A stretch of 64,000 nucleotides of DNA from assembly GCA_016705475.1 (NCBI GenBank), contig JADIYD010000014.1, positions 626,039-690,038 of the forward strand, given 5' to 3'. The DNA comes from Betaproteobacteria bacterium (GTDB lineage Bacteria > Pseudomonadota > Gammaproteobacteria > Burkholderiales > Rhodocyclaceae). Positions 1 through 7,864 of this stretch are shown here, one piece after another (the stretch's first letter is position 1; each line of letters opens with the position of its first letter). The position numbers and the translations under genes are program-made. The notes beneath the pieces are model-generated. The model was not told the origin of the DNA and ran no database searches. It saw only the letters and a program-made list of their open reading frames with translations.

Positions 1-1
1 T

Positions 2-2641
2 TCGCCGTACCGTGTTCTCACGCCGATGAAGCGGGTGGGTTCGCGAAATAGCGGCCAATGGGAACCGATTTCCTTCGAGCAACTGGTCAAGGAAGTGGTC
101 AATGGTGGCAATCTGTTCGGCGAAGGGAATGTCGAGGGTCTGGGCGCCCTGCGTGACCTGACAACGCCCATCGACAGCAAGCAGCCCGCACTCGGGCCGC
201 GCGTCAATCAGGTTGCGGTGCTCTCCAGCGTCAACGACGGGCGTGAGAACTTTGCCCGCCGCTTCTTCCAGCAATCCTACGGCACGCTCAATTTCATCGG
301 CCACGGTTCCTACTGCGGCGGCTCCTACCGCTCAGGTTCCGGCGCGCTGTTTGGTGACATGAAGAGCATGCCGCATTGCAAGCCGGATTTTGCCAATGCC
401 GAGTTCGTGCTTTTTGTCGGAACGGCACCAGGCCAGGCCGGCAACCCCTTCAAGCGCCAAGGCACGCTGGTTGCCAAGGCGCGCACCGACGGTAAATTGT
501 CCTACGTCGTGGTCGACCCTGTGCTGACGCACGCTGACAACCGGGCGAGTGGTGACCGTGGTCGCTGGCTGCCGATCAAGCCCGGCACCGACGGCGCGAT
601 GGCCATGGCCATCATCCGCTGGCTGTTCGAGAACGAGCGCATCGACAGCAAATTCCTGAGTTTTCCGAATGCCGCGCTGGCCAAACAAAATGGTGAGCCA
701 TCCTTCTCCAACGCCAGCCATCTGGTTGTCGTCGAAGCAAAGCACCCGCGCGAACGGCGCATGTTGCGCGCTTCCGACATGGGCGTTGAAATGCCGGAAG
801 AGCTGCGCTACAAGGAGACCGATGCTTTCGTCTGCCTCGATCAGTCCGGGAAGCCGGTTTTCCATGACCAGGCCGCAGGCCCTGCCGAAATCTTCGTCGA
901 TACGGTTCTGACGATAGGCGGCAAAGAAGTTCAGGTCAAATCGTCGCTGCAACTGTTGCGTGAAGAGGCCATGCGCCTGGAGCTGCCGGCCTATGCCGAA
1001 GCCTGCGGCATTCCGGCCGAAACGCTGGCCGGACTGGCGAAAGAGTTGTCTTCGCACGGCAAAAAAGCATCGGTGATCGCGCACGGCGGCATGATGAGCG
1101 GTAGCGGTTTCTACAACGCCTATGCCCTGCTCAGCATCAATGCCTTGCTCGGCAACATCAACTGGAAAGGCGGTTTCGTCGCCAATGGCGGCGGTTTCAA
1201 GGACAACGGCGAAGGGCCACGCTACAAGCTCGATGGCTTCCCGGGCATGGTCAAAACCTCAGGTACGCCGCTCGGCCGCAATGTGCCCTACGAGAAAACT
1301 GCCGAATTCGCCACACGCAAGGCTGACAACAAACCCTACCCAGCCACCGCGCCATGGTTCCCGAACGCCCCCGGGCTGACCACCGAATTGCTGCCCGGCG
1401 GCCTGAACGGCTATCCGTACGCGCTCAAGGCGCTGATCCTGTGGTCGTCGAATCCACTTTACGGCATTGCCGGGTTGCACAACAAGATCGCCAAGGATCT
1501 GGCCGACCCGAAGAAAATCGGGCTGATCATTTCCGTCGATCCCTTTATCAATGAAAGCAACGCCTTCGCCGACTACATTGTTCCCGACTCGCTGATGTAC
1601 GAAAGCTGGGGCTGGGTGGCAGCCTGGAATGGCGTGCCGACCAAGGCGATGAGCGCGCGCTGGCCAGTCATCGAGCCGCAGGCGGCAAAAACGCCGGAAG
1701 GCAAGGCCATTGGCATGGAAACCTTCTTTATTGCCCTGGCCAAGGCCATGAAATTACCCGGCTTTGGCGAGAACGCCATCAGCGATCCGGATGGCAATAC
1801 CTATGCACTGAATACGCCGGAAGACTGGTACCTGCGTGGCGGTGCCAACATTGCCTGGCTGGGCAAGGAGCCGGTGGCTGATGCGACGGAAGAAGACATC
1901 ATCCTCTCCGGCGTCGAGCGCTTGCGCCCCTTGCTTGAAAAGACGCTGAAACCCGAGGAGGTTGCCAAGGTGGCTTTCCTGCTCAGTCGTGGCGGCCGCT
2001 ACCAGCCCGGCAAGGATGCCTACGATGAAGAAGATCCGCGCTGGATGCGCAATCCGATCAAGTCCATGACGCATCTCTGGAACGAAAATGTCGGCGCCTC
2101 GAAAAACAGTCTGTCCGGCAAGCGCAACAATGGCTGTGGCAGCTGGATTGAACCCGCCTTCGCCGACGGCACACCGATGCGCAAAGTCTATCCCGCCGAC
2201 AAATGGCCGCTGCAACTGGTCAGCTACAAATCAGCGCTGCAAAATCCGTATTCGATTGGTGCCACGCGTTTGCTCGGCCTGCATCCGGAAAACCCGGTGC
2301 TGATTCACCCCGATGATGCCCGCCGTCTGCATGTCGAGATGGGCGATCTGGTCGAAATCAGTACGCCGGGCGGCAGCCTCAAGGCGCGCATCATGGTTCA
2401 TGCCGGCATTACGCCAGGAGTAGCGGCTATCGAGCACGGTTTTGGCCACCGGGAACTGGGTGCCCGTGCCCACCGCATCGGCCGCACGCAACAACCGCAG
2501 GACAAGCGTCTGGCAGCCGGCGTGAATCTCAACGACATCGGCCTGCTCGACCCGACACGGCCAGACAAATCACCGTGGGTTGATGCGATTTCCGGTGCCT
2601 CGGTGCGCAACGGCCTGCCGGCTAAAATGCAGCGGGCCTGA
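2..2641 (+). CDS. ttrA: Tetrathionate reductase subunit A, 5'-truncated by window edge
   Basis: Molybdopterin (bis-MGD) catalytic subunit that reduces tetrathionate to thiosulfate in anaerobic respiration. The reading frame is open from base 2, so the true start lies upstream and roughly the N-terminal 150 residues are missing against the ~1020-residue Salmonella protein. Visible family features are an MKRVG segment near the start, HGSYCGGSYRSG (probable Mo-ligand Cys), NWKGGFVANGGGF and a C-terminal molydopterin dinucleotide-binding domain (PVLIHPDDARRL onward). It converges with ttrSR, which supports the assignment. The family (DMSO-reductase superfamily) is certain. The exact substrate rests mainly on the adjacent ttrS/ttrR-like genes. 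Confidence 0.85.
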   Translation, partial: SPYRVLTPMKRVGSRNSGQWEPISFEQLVKEVVNGGNLFGEGNVEGLGALRDLTTPIDSKQPALGPRVNQVAVLSSVNDGRENFARRFFQQSYGTLNFIGHGSYCGGSYRSGSGALFGDMKSMPHCKPDFANAEFVLFVGTAPGQAGNPFKRQGTLVAKARTDGKLSYVVVDPVLTHADNRASGDRGRWLPIKPGTDGAMAMAIIRWLFENERIDSKFLSFPNAALAKQNGEPSFSNASHLVVVEAKHPRERRMLRASDMGVEMPEELRYKETDAFVCLDQSGKPVFHDQAAGPAEIFVDTVLTIGGKEVQVKSSLQLLREEAMRLELPAYAEACGIPAETLAGLAKELSSHGKKASVIAHGGMMSGSGFYNAYALLSINALLGNINWKGGFVANGGGFKDNGEGPRYKLDGFPGMVKTSGTPLGRNVPYEKTAEFATRKADNKPYPATAPWFPNAPGLTTELLPGGLNGYPYALKALILWSSNPLYGIAGLHNKIAKDLADPKKIGLIISVDPFINESNAFADYIVPDSLMYESWGWVAAWNGVPTKAMSARWPVIEPQAAKTPEGKAIGMETFFIALAKAMKLPGFGENAISDPDGNTYALNTPEDWYLRGGANIAWLGKEPVADATEEDIILSGVERLRPLLEKTLKPEEVAKVAFLLSRGGRYQPGKDAYDEEDPRWMRNPIKSMTHLWNENVGASKNSLSGKRNNGCGSWIEPAFADGTPMRKVYPADKWPLQLVSYKSALQNPYSIGATRLLGLHPENPVLIHPDDARRLHVEMGDLVEISTPGGSLKARIMVHAGITPGVAAIEHGFGHRELGARAHRIGRTQQPQDKRLAAGVNLNDIGLLDPTRPDKSPWVDAISGASVRNGLPAKMQRA

Positions 2642-2735
2642 TCGCCCTCGGCTAGTCGATGGCAGCCGGGTTGGCCCGCAACATAAGGCGGGCCAATTCG
2701 GCGACCGAGGAAACGCCGACCTTTTCCATCACATG
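2543..2735. repeat. Copy 1 of a 193-bp duplicated ttrA/ttrR junction
   Basis: This stretch aligns without gaps to 4230-4422. By my count there are about 22 mismatches (~89% identity). It covers the last ~33 codons of ttrA plus a 3' piece of ttrR. Here the ttrA part is intact and the ttrR part is the remnant. Confidence 0.9.
2652..2735 (-). pseudogene. 3' remnant of ttrR
   Basis: Read on the minus strand this encodes the last 27 residues of the TtrR LuxR-type HTH (starts HVMEKVGVSSVAEL, ends ANPAAID, then TAG), nearly identical to the C-terminus of the intact ttrR at 4339-4971. Upstream of it the homology stops abruptly at 2735. It is a leftover from the rearrangement that placed tsdA between ttrA and ttrR. 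Confidence 0.85.
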
Positions 2736-2755
2736 AGTATTTGGACCAATCCTAG

Positions 2756-2970
2756 CTGCAGGCCATTCGCGAAGGTGATACTGCGGCGGCGTGCTGCTTG
2801 GCAACGCCGGGGGTTACCACAGCCGATGCGCAAGGCAGTACGCCGCTGATGATGGCTGCGCCCTGGAGCGGCTGCAGGAATCACGGAAACCACGCTGAGG
2901 TAGCTCGGTATTCTCCCCTTTGTTTATGGCGCAGGGGGCTTGCGCCGTCAAAACTGAAAAGTACTGGGCG
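2756..2970 (+). pseudogene. Ankyrin-repeat protein fragment
   Basis: The plus-strand frame through 2756 reads LQAIREGDTAAA, then ADAQGSTPLMMAA and GNHAEVAR, the signature of ankyrin repeats (AIREGD, G-TPLM-AA, G-AEV-R-LL). There is no start codon or RBS, the repeat pattern decays after about 40 residues, and the fragment abuts the ttrR remnant. It is most simply part of the imported segment that also carries the cytochrome gene. Its function cannot be inferred. Confidence 0.5.
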
Positions 2971-3004
2971 GCAGATGCGCTGTAGCCGCCTGCCGCCCAC
3001 CGGC

Positions 3005-4030
3005 TCAGCGTGAAACCGCCTTGCCGCTGCGTGTAGCGGCTGCCTCGGCCTTCAACTTGTCGGCCATCTGCTTCTGCTTTTCGGCCAGCGGCGGGAAGGG
3101 GCCGTATTTGTGCTGGTCGGCGGTGCCCTGCAAGTACGGCGGGAAGGCCGCGTCCACCGGCTTGTTCCAGCGCGCCGGGAAGTCGGCTTCAAGGTTGGCC
3201 TTCACCGGGCGCGGCTGTGAGGCCATGTGCGCGGCCACATCGTAGGCTTCATCGACGCTGAGCTGCATGGCATCGTGACTGGCACCCAAGGGCATGTTGG
3301 CCTGAATGAAGCGGGTCGCCATCACCACGCGGTTCATGCCGGCGCCGGTGTTAAAGCTATCCGGGCCCCACAGAGGCGGGAAGGTGTAGCCCTGCGCATC
3401 GCCGACCTTGCCCACGCGCTGGCCCTGGCCTTCGGGACCATGGCAGACGGCACACTTGGCGGCATAAACTCCCTTGCCGGCTTCCGTGTCGGCACGGCGG
3501 TTGGGCATCTTGGTCTGCAGCGTGGCCGCACCCTTGACGGTGCCGCCGACCGGCACGCCCTGCGACATGAAGGAGATGTAGGCGTCGAAAGCCTTCATCT
3601 CGCGTGACCCCAGCGGCAGCGGCTTGCCGTTCATGCTGCGCTCCATGCAGCCGTTTACCCGTTCTTCCACCGTACTGATGTCGTCTTCACGTCCCCGGTA
3701 CTGCGGGAAGGTGGCGGCCACACCCACCCAGGGCATGGCGAAGGGTTTGGCGGCGTTGGCCTGATGGCAGGAGGTGCAGGCCAGGTTGTTGCCGGCGTGG
3801 CGCATGGCGGGGTCGGCCACTTCGGGGCCGATATAGGCGTAAGTGCGGGTAGCCAGGGACTGGCCGTAGAGCACCAGGTCCTTCTGCGGCCCGGCAGGTA
3901 GTTGCGCCGGGTCGGGCGCGGCGCGGCCCACCAGGTTCACTTCATTGGCCGCAGCACCAGCCTGGGCCTGCACCGCCAGCGGAGAAACCACGCCTGTCAG
4001 CATGGCAAGGGTCATCAAGGACAGCTTCAT
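3005..4030 (-). CDS. tsdA: TsdA-like dihaem cytochrome c (thiosulfate dehydrogenase / tetrathionate reductase)
   Basis: A 341-residue periplasmic cytochrome c. The ATG at 4030 is preceded by GGAGAGAA and opens a signal peptide ending VQAQA; a longer frame upstream lacks an RBS. Two haem motifs are visible, CTSCH near residue 85 and CAVCH near residue 195. The segment NGCMERSMNGKPLPLGS matches the TsdA family and supplies the Cys that ligates haem 1 in characterised TsdA. TsdA enzymes interconvert thiosulfate and tetrathionate, and direction depends on the enzyme. Placement among ttr genes fits tetrathionate metabolism. It is transcribed against ttrA and flanked by the 193-bp repeats, consistent with acquisition. 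Confidence 0.82.
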   Translation of the reverse strand: MKLSLMTLAMLTGVVSPLAVQAQAGAAANEVNLVGRAAPDPAQLPAGPQKDLVLYGQSLATRTYAYIGPEVADPAMRHAGNNLACTSCHQANAAKPFAMPWVGVAATFPQYRGREDDISTVEERVNGCMERSMNGKPLPLGSREMKAFDAYISFMSQGVPVGGTVKGAATLQTKMPNRRADTEAGKGVYAAKCAVCHGPEGQGQRVGKVGDAQGYTFPPLWGPDSFNTGAGMNRVVMATRFIQANMPLGASHDAMQLSVDEAYDVAAHMASQPRPVKANLEADFPARWNKPVDAAFPPYLQGTADQHKYGPFPPLAEKQKQMADKLKAEAAATRSGKAVSR

Positions 4031-4229
4031 GTTTCTCTCCTGAATTAAAAATAGGAAATTCAATGTCCCCACAGGAAGTGTCGTGAAGAACGCGCGCCGG
4101 AAAAGATCGGGCTGCGCGTTCATTCAGGGCCATTTCTGGATGACGAAACAAGCTTAGTTTTATGGCGCGCAGTTGAAAATTGGAAGAAAGGTGCAGACGA
4201 ATAGGGAAATTTACCTATGCGCCACCGAT

Positions 4230-4422
4230 CTACTCGACCCGATACGGATGGACAAGTCGCCTTGGGTTGCCGCGATTTCCGGTGCCTCGGTGCGCATCGG
4301 CCTGCCGGCTAAAATGCAGCGGGCCTGAACGCCTTCGGCTAGTCGAGGGCGGCCGGGTTTGCCCGCAACATCAGGCGGGCCAATTCGGCGGCAGAGGAAA
4401 CACCGGTCTTTTCCATCACATG
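4230..4422. repeat. Copy 2 of the 193-bp ttrA/ttrR junction duplication
   Basis: Ungapped partner of 2543-2735. Here the first ~99 bp (4230-4328) are a dead copy of the ttrA 3' end, still in frame to a TGA (LLDPIRMDKSPW...KMQRA), and the rest is the intact end of ttrR. The copies differ mainly at synonymous-type positions, so they look like diverged homologues rather than a recent tandem duplication. Confidence 0.88.
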
Positions 4423-4971
4423 TTGTCGATGGATGTGAACGGTCTTTTCGCTGATGTTGAGCAGGCTGGCAATCTGCTTGTTTGGTTGCCCCTGAGCTAC
4501 TAGCTGCGCTACTTCCTGTTCGCGGGGCGACAGCAGCGCCAGTGTGGCCTTGGCAGCCTGTCGCCGGGCAACTTCGTCTATCGCCTCGGCACTGTGGCGT
4601 ATTGCTGCGGCGACCGCGTCAAGCACCTTCTGGTCATTGAAGGGCTTCTCGATGAAATCGAGGGCGCCGGATTTCATCGCCTGAACCGCCATCGAAACAT
4701 CGGCATGGCCCGTCATGAAGAGTATCGGCAAATCGATGCCACGCCCGCGAAGGACCTGTTGCAGTTCCAGACCGCTCATCGAGGGCATGCGAATATCGAG
4801 CAGCAGGCAGCAAGGCTGGCTCGGCGCGACAAGCACATCAAGGAACTCTTCTGCCGAGGCATGCAATTGGACGGTCCAGCCCACGGAGTCGAGCAGAAAG
4901 CGTAATGAGCGACGCAGACCGGGGTCATCGTCGACGACATGCACGATGCAGGCGTCAGGCTGATAGTTCAT
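4339..4971 (-). CDS. ttrR: Tetrathionate response regulator
   Basis: A two-component response regulator of about 210 residues with a receiver domain (VDDD near residue 12, phosphoacceptor Asp in LLLDIRMPSMSG near residue 58, Lys in IEKPF) and a C-terminal FixJ/LuxR-type HTH (LSPREQEVAQLV, NKQIAS, EKTVHIHRQ). I start it at MNYQPDACIVHVVDDD (4971); the longer frame to 5091 overlaps ttrS heavily and has no family support. Its start overlaps the ttrS stop by 17 nt, so the two are probably translationally coupled. It likely activates ttr transcription when tetrathionate is sensed. Confidence 0.85.
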   Translation of the reverse strand: MNYQPDACIVHVVDDDPGLRRSLRFLLDSVGWTVQLHASAEEFLDVLVAPSQPCCLLLDIRMPSMSGLELQQVLRGRGIDLPILFMTGHADVSMAVQAMKSGALDFIEKPFNDQKVLDAVAAAIRHSAEAIDEVARRQAAKATLALLSPREQEVAQLVAQGQPNKQIASLLNISEKTVHIHRQHVMEKTGVSSAAELARLMLRANPAALD

Positions 4972-6748
4972 GGCAGGGAAGGGAGAAGGAGAAGCACATG
5001 CCCGGGGTTTCCTGATTGTGTTCTGCCCAGAGTCTACCGCCGTGGGCTTCAATGATGGTCTTGCAGATCGGCAGACCCAGGCCAAGTCCATCCGGCTTGG
5101 TTGTAAAGAAGGGTTCGAACAAATGGGTTAATTGCTCGGTATCGAGTCCAACCCCCTGGTCGATGACATGGACGGCCGCGCGATTCTCCAGTGGCTCGAT
5201 GACGATACGCAGGTTCTGTCGCTCAATCGGCAAATCCCGGTTGGCATCAATCGCATTCTTGATCAGATTGAGAAAGACTTGCTGGATCTGGGCGCCGTCA
5301 GCAAGCACCTTGCAATTGGTGGTCAAGCGATTCTCGATGACTACCTCAGGCGCCCGCGCCAGCATCCCGACAATCAGGCGCCGCGCTTCTTCAGCGATCT
5401 CGGCCAGGTTGACAGTTTCACGGGTTGCCTGGCGTTTACGTGCAAAATGGCGGATGCGCTGCACGATACCGCCAGCCCGTTCGGCCTCCCGGGCGATCTC
5501 AGTTGAAGCCTCGGTAACGGCTTCCGGCGTCAGGTTGCCACTTTCCTGCCGCCGCAACACTGTCCGCGCATAGGTGCCGATGGTGGTCAGGGGCTGATTG
5601 AGTTCGTGCGCGAGATTGCCGGATAGCTCACCCAGCACCGAAAGACGCGACAGGTGCTCCATCTGCTCCTGACTCGTGCGCATTTTTGCTTCGGCTTGGT
5701 CTCGGGCGGCGAGTGACTCGAGTAGTTCTGCCGTGCGCCGGTGAACCTGATGCTCGACGCGAACGGTATGAACGATCCATCCCGTCAGAATAGCCAGCAA
5801 GCCCAGCAGCCAGGGCCAGAAACGGCGAGCCAGACCTTCCGGCGTAATCTCGCGCAAATACGTGTAGGGGCCAATGCGCAGCTCACGAAACAGGTCATGC
5901 ACCGGCTGGTAATCGGCGGGTACGGACCAACTCATTCCGTCTGATTCCGGCATGGCGAGCAAAGCCCGGGCAACGGCTTTTGCCAATACCGGATCGGTCT
6001 GCCGGGTAACGGCAATCGGCCAGTTCGGGTAGAGGCGAGTCGATAGGGCGCAGGCCAAATCCGCATCCTGACGCCCCGACAGCACTCGAAAATCCTCAAA
6101 CCGGATTTTTCCCTGTCTGGCCAGCTGCTCCGGAAGGCAGGCGCGGACGATGCCTGCATCGACATCGCCACGCTGGACGGCCTCGATGATGCGGATCATC
6201 GGCAGCCCAATAAATTGAATTTCCATCAGATCAGATTCAGGATCAACGCCCTGATCCAGCATTTCCCGGGCGGCTACCAGATAACCGCCAAACGCTTCCG
6301 GCGCAACCGCCGCCACCCGTTTCCCTGCGAGATCGGCCAATGTGTGCAGGTTGGTCCGGTCTGCCCGGGCCAGAACCACCGAGCCGAGGGCGCGCGCTGG
6401 ATGGTCGTCCTTGGTATCGAGGGTCGCAATCCGGCTGATGCCAAACGCTGCTTCCATGGACACGTAATAGCCCGGATTGGTAATTACCAGATCAACCTGA
6501 TGCCCGGCGATGGCCTGGCGCAAGCCAGCTGCATCATATTGGTCAAGGCGAAAATGGTGTTCGGGCAAAGCCTGATTCAGGTAGCGGATGACCGGAGACC
6601 AGTCGGCAGCCGCGCGCTCACCTTGGTAGGCGAAAACGCCAATGGCCACCTCGCTACCGAACACCTTCGAAACCACCAACAGGCATAGCCCAAGAACGCC
6701 GAACAATAGTTTTGGCATCGTAAGAGAGGGCGCTGGTTGGGCGTGCAT
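4955..6748 (-). CDS. ttrS: Tetrathionate sensor histidine kinase
   Basis: A 597-residue membrane sensor kinase. It has an N-terminal hydrophobic segment (LLFGVLGLCLLVV), a periplasmic PhnD-type binding domain (about residues 30-290, VAIGVFAYQGERAA...), a second membrane segment near residue 310 (FWPWLLGLLAILTGW), a HisKA domain with phospho-His in NLAHELNQPLTTIG near residue 385, and an HATPase domain with NLIKNAIDA and GLGLGLPI. Periplasmic-binding-domain kinases of this layout paired with a FixJ-type regulator are the TtrS/TtrR arrangement. An alternative start at MPKLLF is 30 nt downstream; neither start has a clear RBS. Confidence 0.85.
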   Translation of the reverse strand: MHAQPAPSLTMPKLLFGVLGLCLLVVSKVFGSEVAIGVFAYQGERAAADWSPVIRYLNQALPEHHFRLDQYDAAGLRQAIAGHQVDLVITNPGYYVSMEAAFGISRIATLDTKDDHPARALGSVVLARADRTNLHTLADLAGKRVAAVAPEAFGGYLVAAREMLDQGVDPESDLMEIQFIGLPMIRIIEAVQRGDVDAGIVRACLPEQLARQGKIRFEDFRVLSGRQDADLACALSTRLYPNWPIAVTRQTDPVLAKAVARALLAMPESDGMSWSVPADYQPVHDLFRELRIGPYTYLREITPEGLARRFWPWLLGLLAILTGWIVHTVRVEHQVHRRTAELLESLAARDQAEAKMRTSQEQMEHLSRLSVLGELSGNLAHELNQPLTTIGTYARTVLRRQESGNLTPEAVTEASTEIAREAERAGGIVQRIRHFARKRQATRETVNLAEIAEEARRLIVGMLARAPEVVIENRLTTNCKVLADGAQIQQVFLNLIKNAIDANRDLPIERQNLRIVIEPLENRAAVHVIDQGVGLDTEQLTHLFEPFFTTKPDGLGLGLPICKTIIEAHGGRLWAEHNQETPGMCFSFSLPCHELSA

Positions 6749-6904
6749 CAGCGGAGTATACGAGCTAACTTGGAATGGTTTGCGTGATTGCTGGGCCGGA
6801 AGCGGTGCAGGAAGAAAATGAGGATGGGTCCGTTATCGTTTTGACGCTGGGCTTTGGCTTGAAATGGTCAAGCCGGATGCGCGTTGTTCATTGAAAAAAG
6901 CCTG

Positions 6905-6940
6905 TTGCCACGGTCAACCGGAAATTTTGGCCAAATTTTA
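6905..6940 (-). repeat. Dispersed GGTYGACC element, copy 1
   Basis: Reverse-orientation copy in the 224-bp gap 6749-6972, with core GGTCAACC at 6912-6919 followed by a GGAAATTTTGGCC-type flank. Apart from this copy I see nothing certain in the gap, which must hold the ttrS promoter. Confidence 0.6.
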
Positions 6941-6972
6941 AATTGGCTCGTAGCATCAGGTGCCGGCGGCAT

Positions 6973-7665
6973 TTATGGCGCGTCGTCCGGGTTGTAGTCA
7001 ATGGCCAGATCGATGTTGAAACTCCTGCCGCGAAGGCTTTCCGGGACCTCGGTGTGGCTGGCTGAGAGGAGCATCATTTCGAGTGCTGCCCGGTCGAGAA
7101 CGGGAAAGCCGCTACTGCCGAGCAGACTGATGCCAAGTGGAGATCCCGTCTCCGAAACGACCAGGCGCATCGTGACTCGACCTCGCGATCCTGCACTGCG
7201 CGCCTCCTCCGGGTAGCGACGAAATTGCTGTGCCTTACGACCGAGTGCCAGATGGTACTGGCGCAGCCCGGCCAAATCGATGCTGTTCCGAACCGGCTCG
7301 ATCGGCAGATTTGGCTGGACTTCTCCGTACTCTCGCTCAGGTGGTGATTTGGCGATCTCATCCGATGCCCGTGGCTTGTCGGGCGGTGCATTGACAGGTT
7401 TTTCAGGCGCTCGCCTAGGGGCGTTTTCAAATGAAGACGCGGGACTGAGGGGGATTTCGGTGGGCGCGGCGGCTGGCGTTTGCTGCATGCTGGCCCGCAG
7501 GTTGTGTTGCCGGGCCGCAGATGCTCCGGGCGTTGGCGATAGTTCACGCCCTGACCAGAGGATAAAGGCGTGCAGCATCAGTGACGCGCCAAGGGGAAGA
7601 ATCAACCGGCGTGCATCGACGAGGTAGAAGCTCTGTTTGCCAACATTGTTGGTGCGCAGTGACAT
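6973..7665 (-). CDS. TonB-family energy-transducer-like protein
   Basis: A 230-residue protein. It has a short cytoplasmic N-terminus, one membrane anchor (LILPLGASLMLHAFILW, about residues 21-37), a Pro/Ala-rich periplasmic spacer (about 45-120) and a C-terminal TonB-type domain (YPEEARSAGSRGRVTMRLVVSETG...SSGFPVLDRAALEM). Proteins of this form transmit the ExbB/ExbD proton-motive signal to outer-membrane receptors. No exbB/exbD or receptor gene is adjacent, so its partner is unknown. It is divergent from purL across ~200 bp that shows no other gene. Confidence 0.75.
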   Translation of the reverse strand: MSLRTNNVGKQSFYLVDARRLILPLGASLMLHAFILWSGRELSPTPGASAARQHNLRASMQQTPAAAPTEIPLSPASSFENAPRRAPEKPVNAPPDKPRASDEIAKSPPEREYGEVQPNLPIEPVRNSIDLAGLRQYHLALGRKAQQFRRYPEEARSAGSRGRVTMRLVVSETGSPLGISLLGSSGFPVLDRAALEMMLLSASHTEVPESLRGRSFNIDLAIDYNPDDAP

Positions 7666-7864
7666 GCGCCAGAGTATCCCCGGCGCCTTGGCGTACGGTC
7701 AACGCTAGGTGGCTTTGACTGCGTTGCCCGGTGCGTGGCTTGTCCGGTTTCGTGTAATGTCGTTTCCCTGGCATGTCCGGCGGCAAGTTGTTCCCCGAGA
7801 CCCGGCACCCAGCCTGCCTCAGGTATAATGCCGGCCTCTCCGCCTAACCCGAAATCACTCTCCA

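Noticed and set aside
16..30. ATG at 26 as the true ttrA start
   Set aside because: The frame is open to base 2 and reads SPYRVLTP before it, the usual run-in to MKRVG in this family; the gene starts outside the window.
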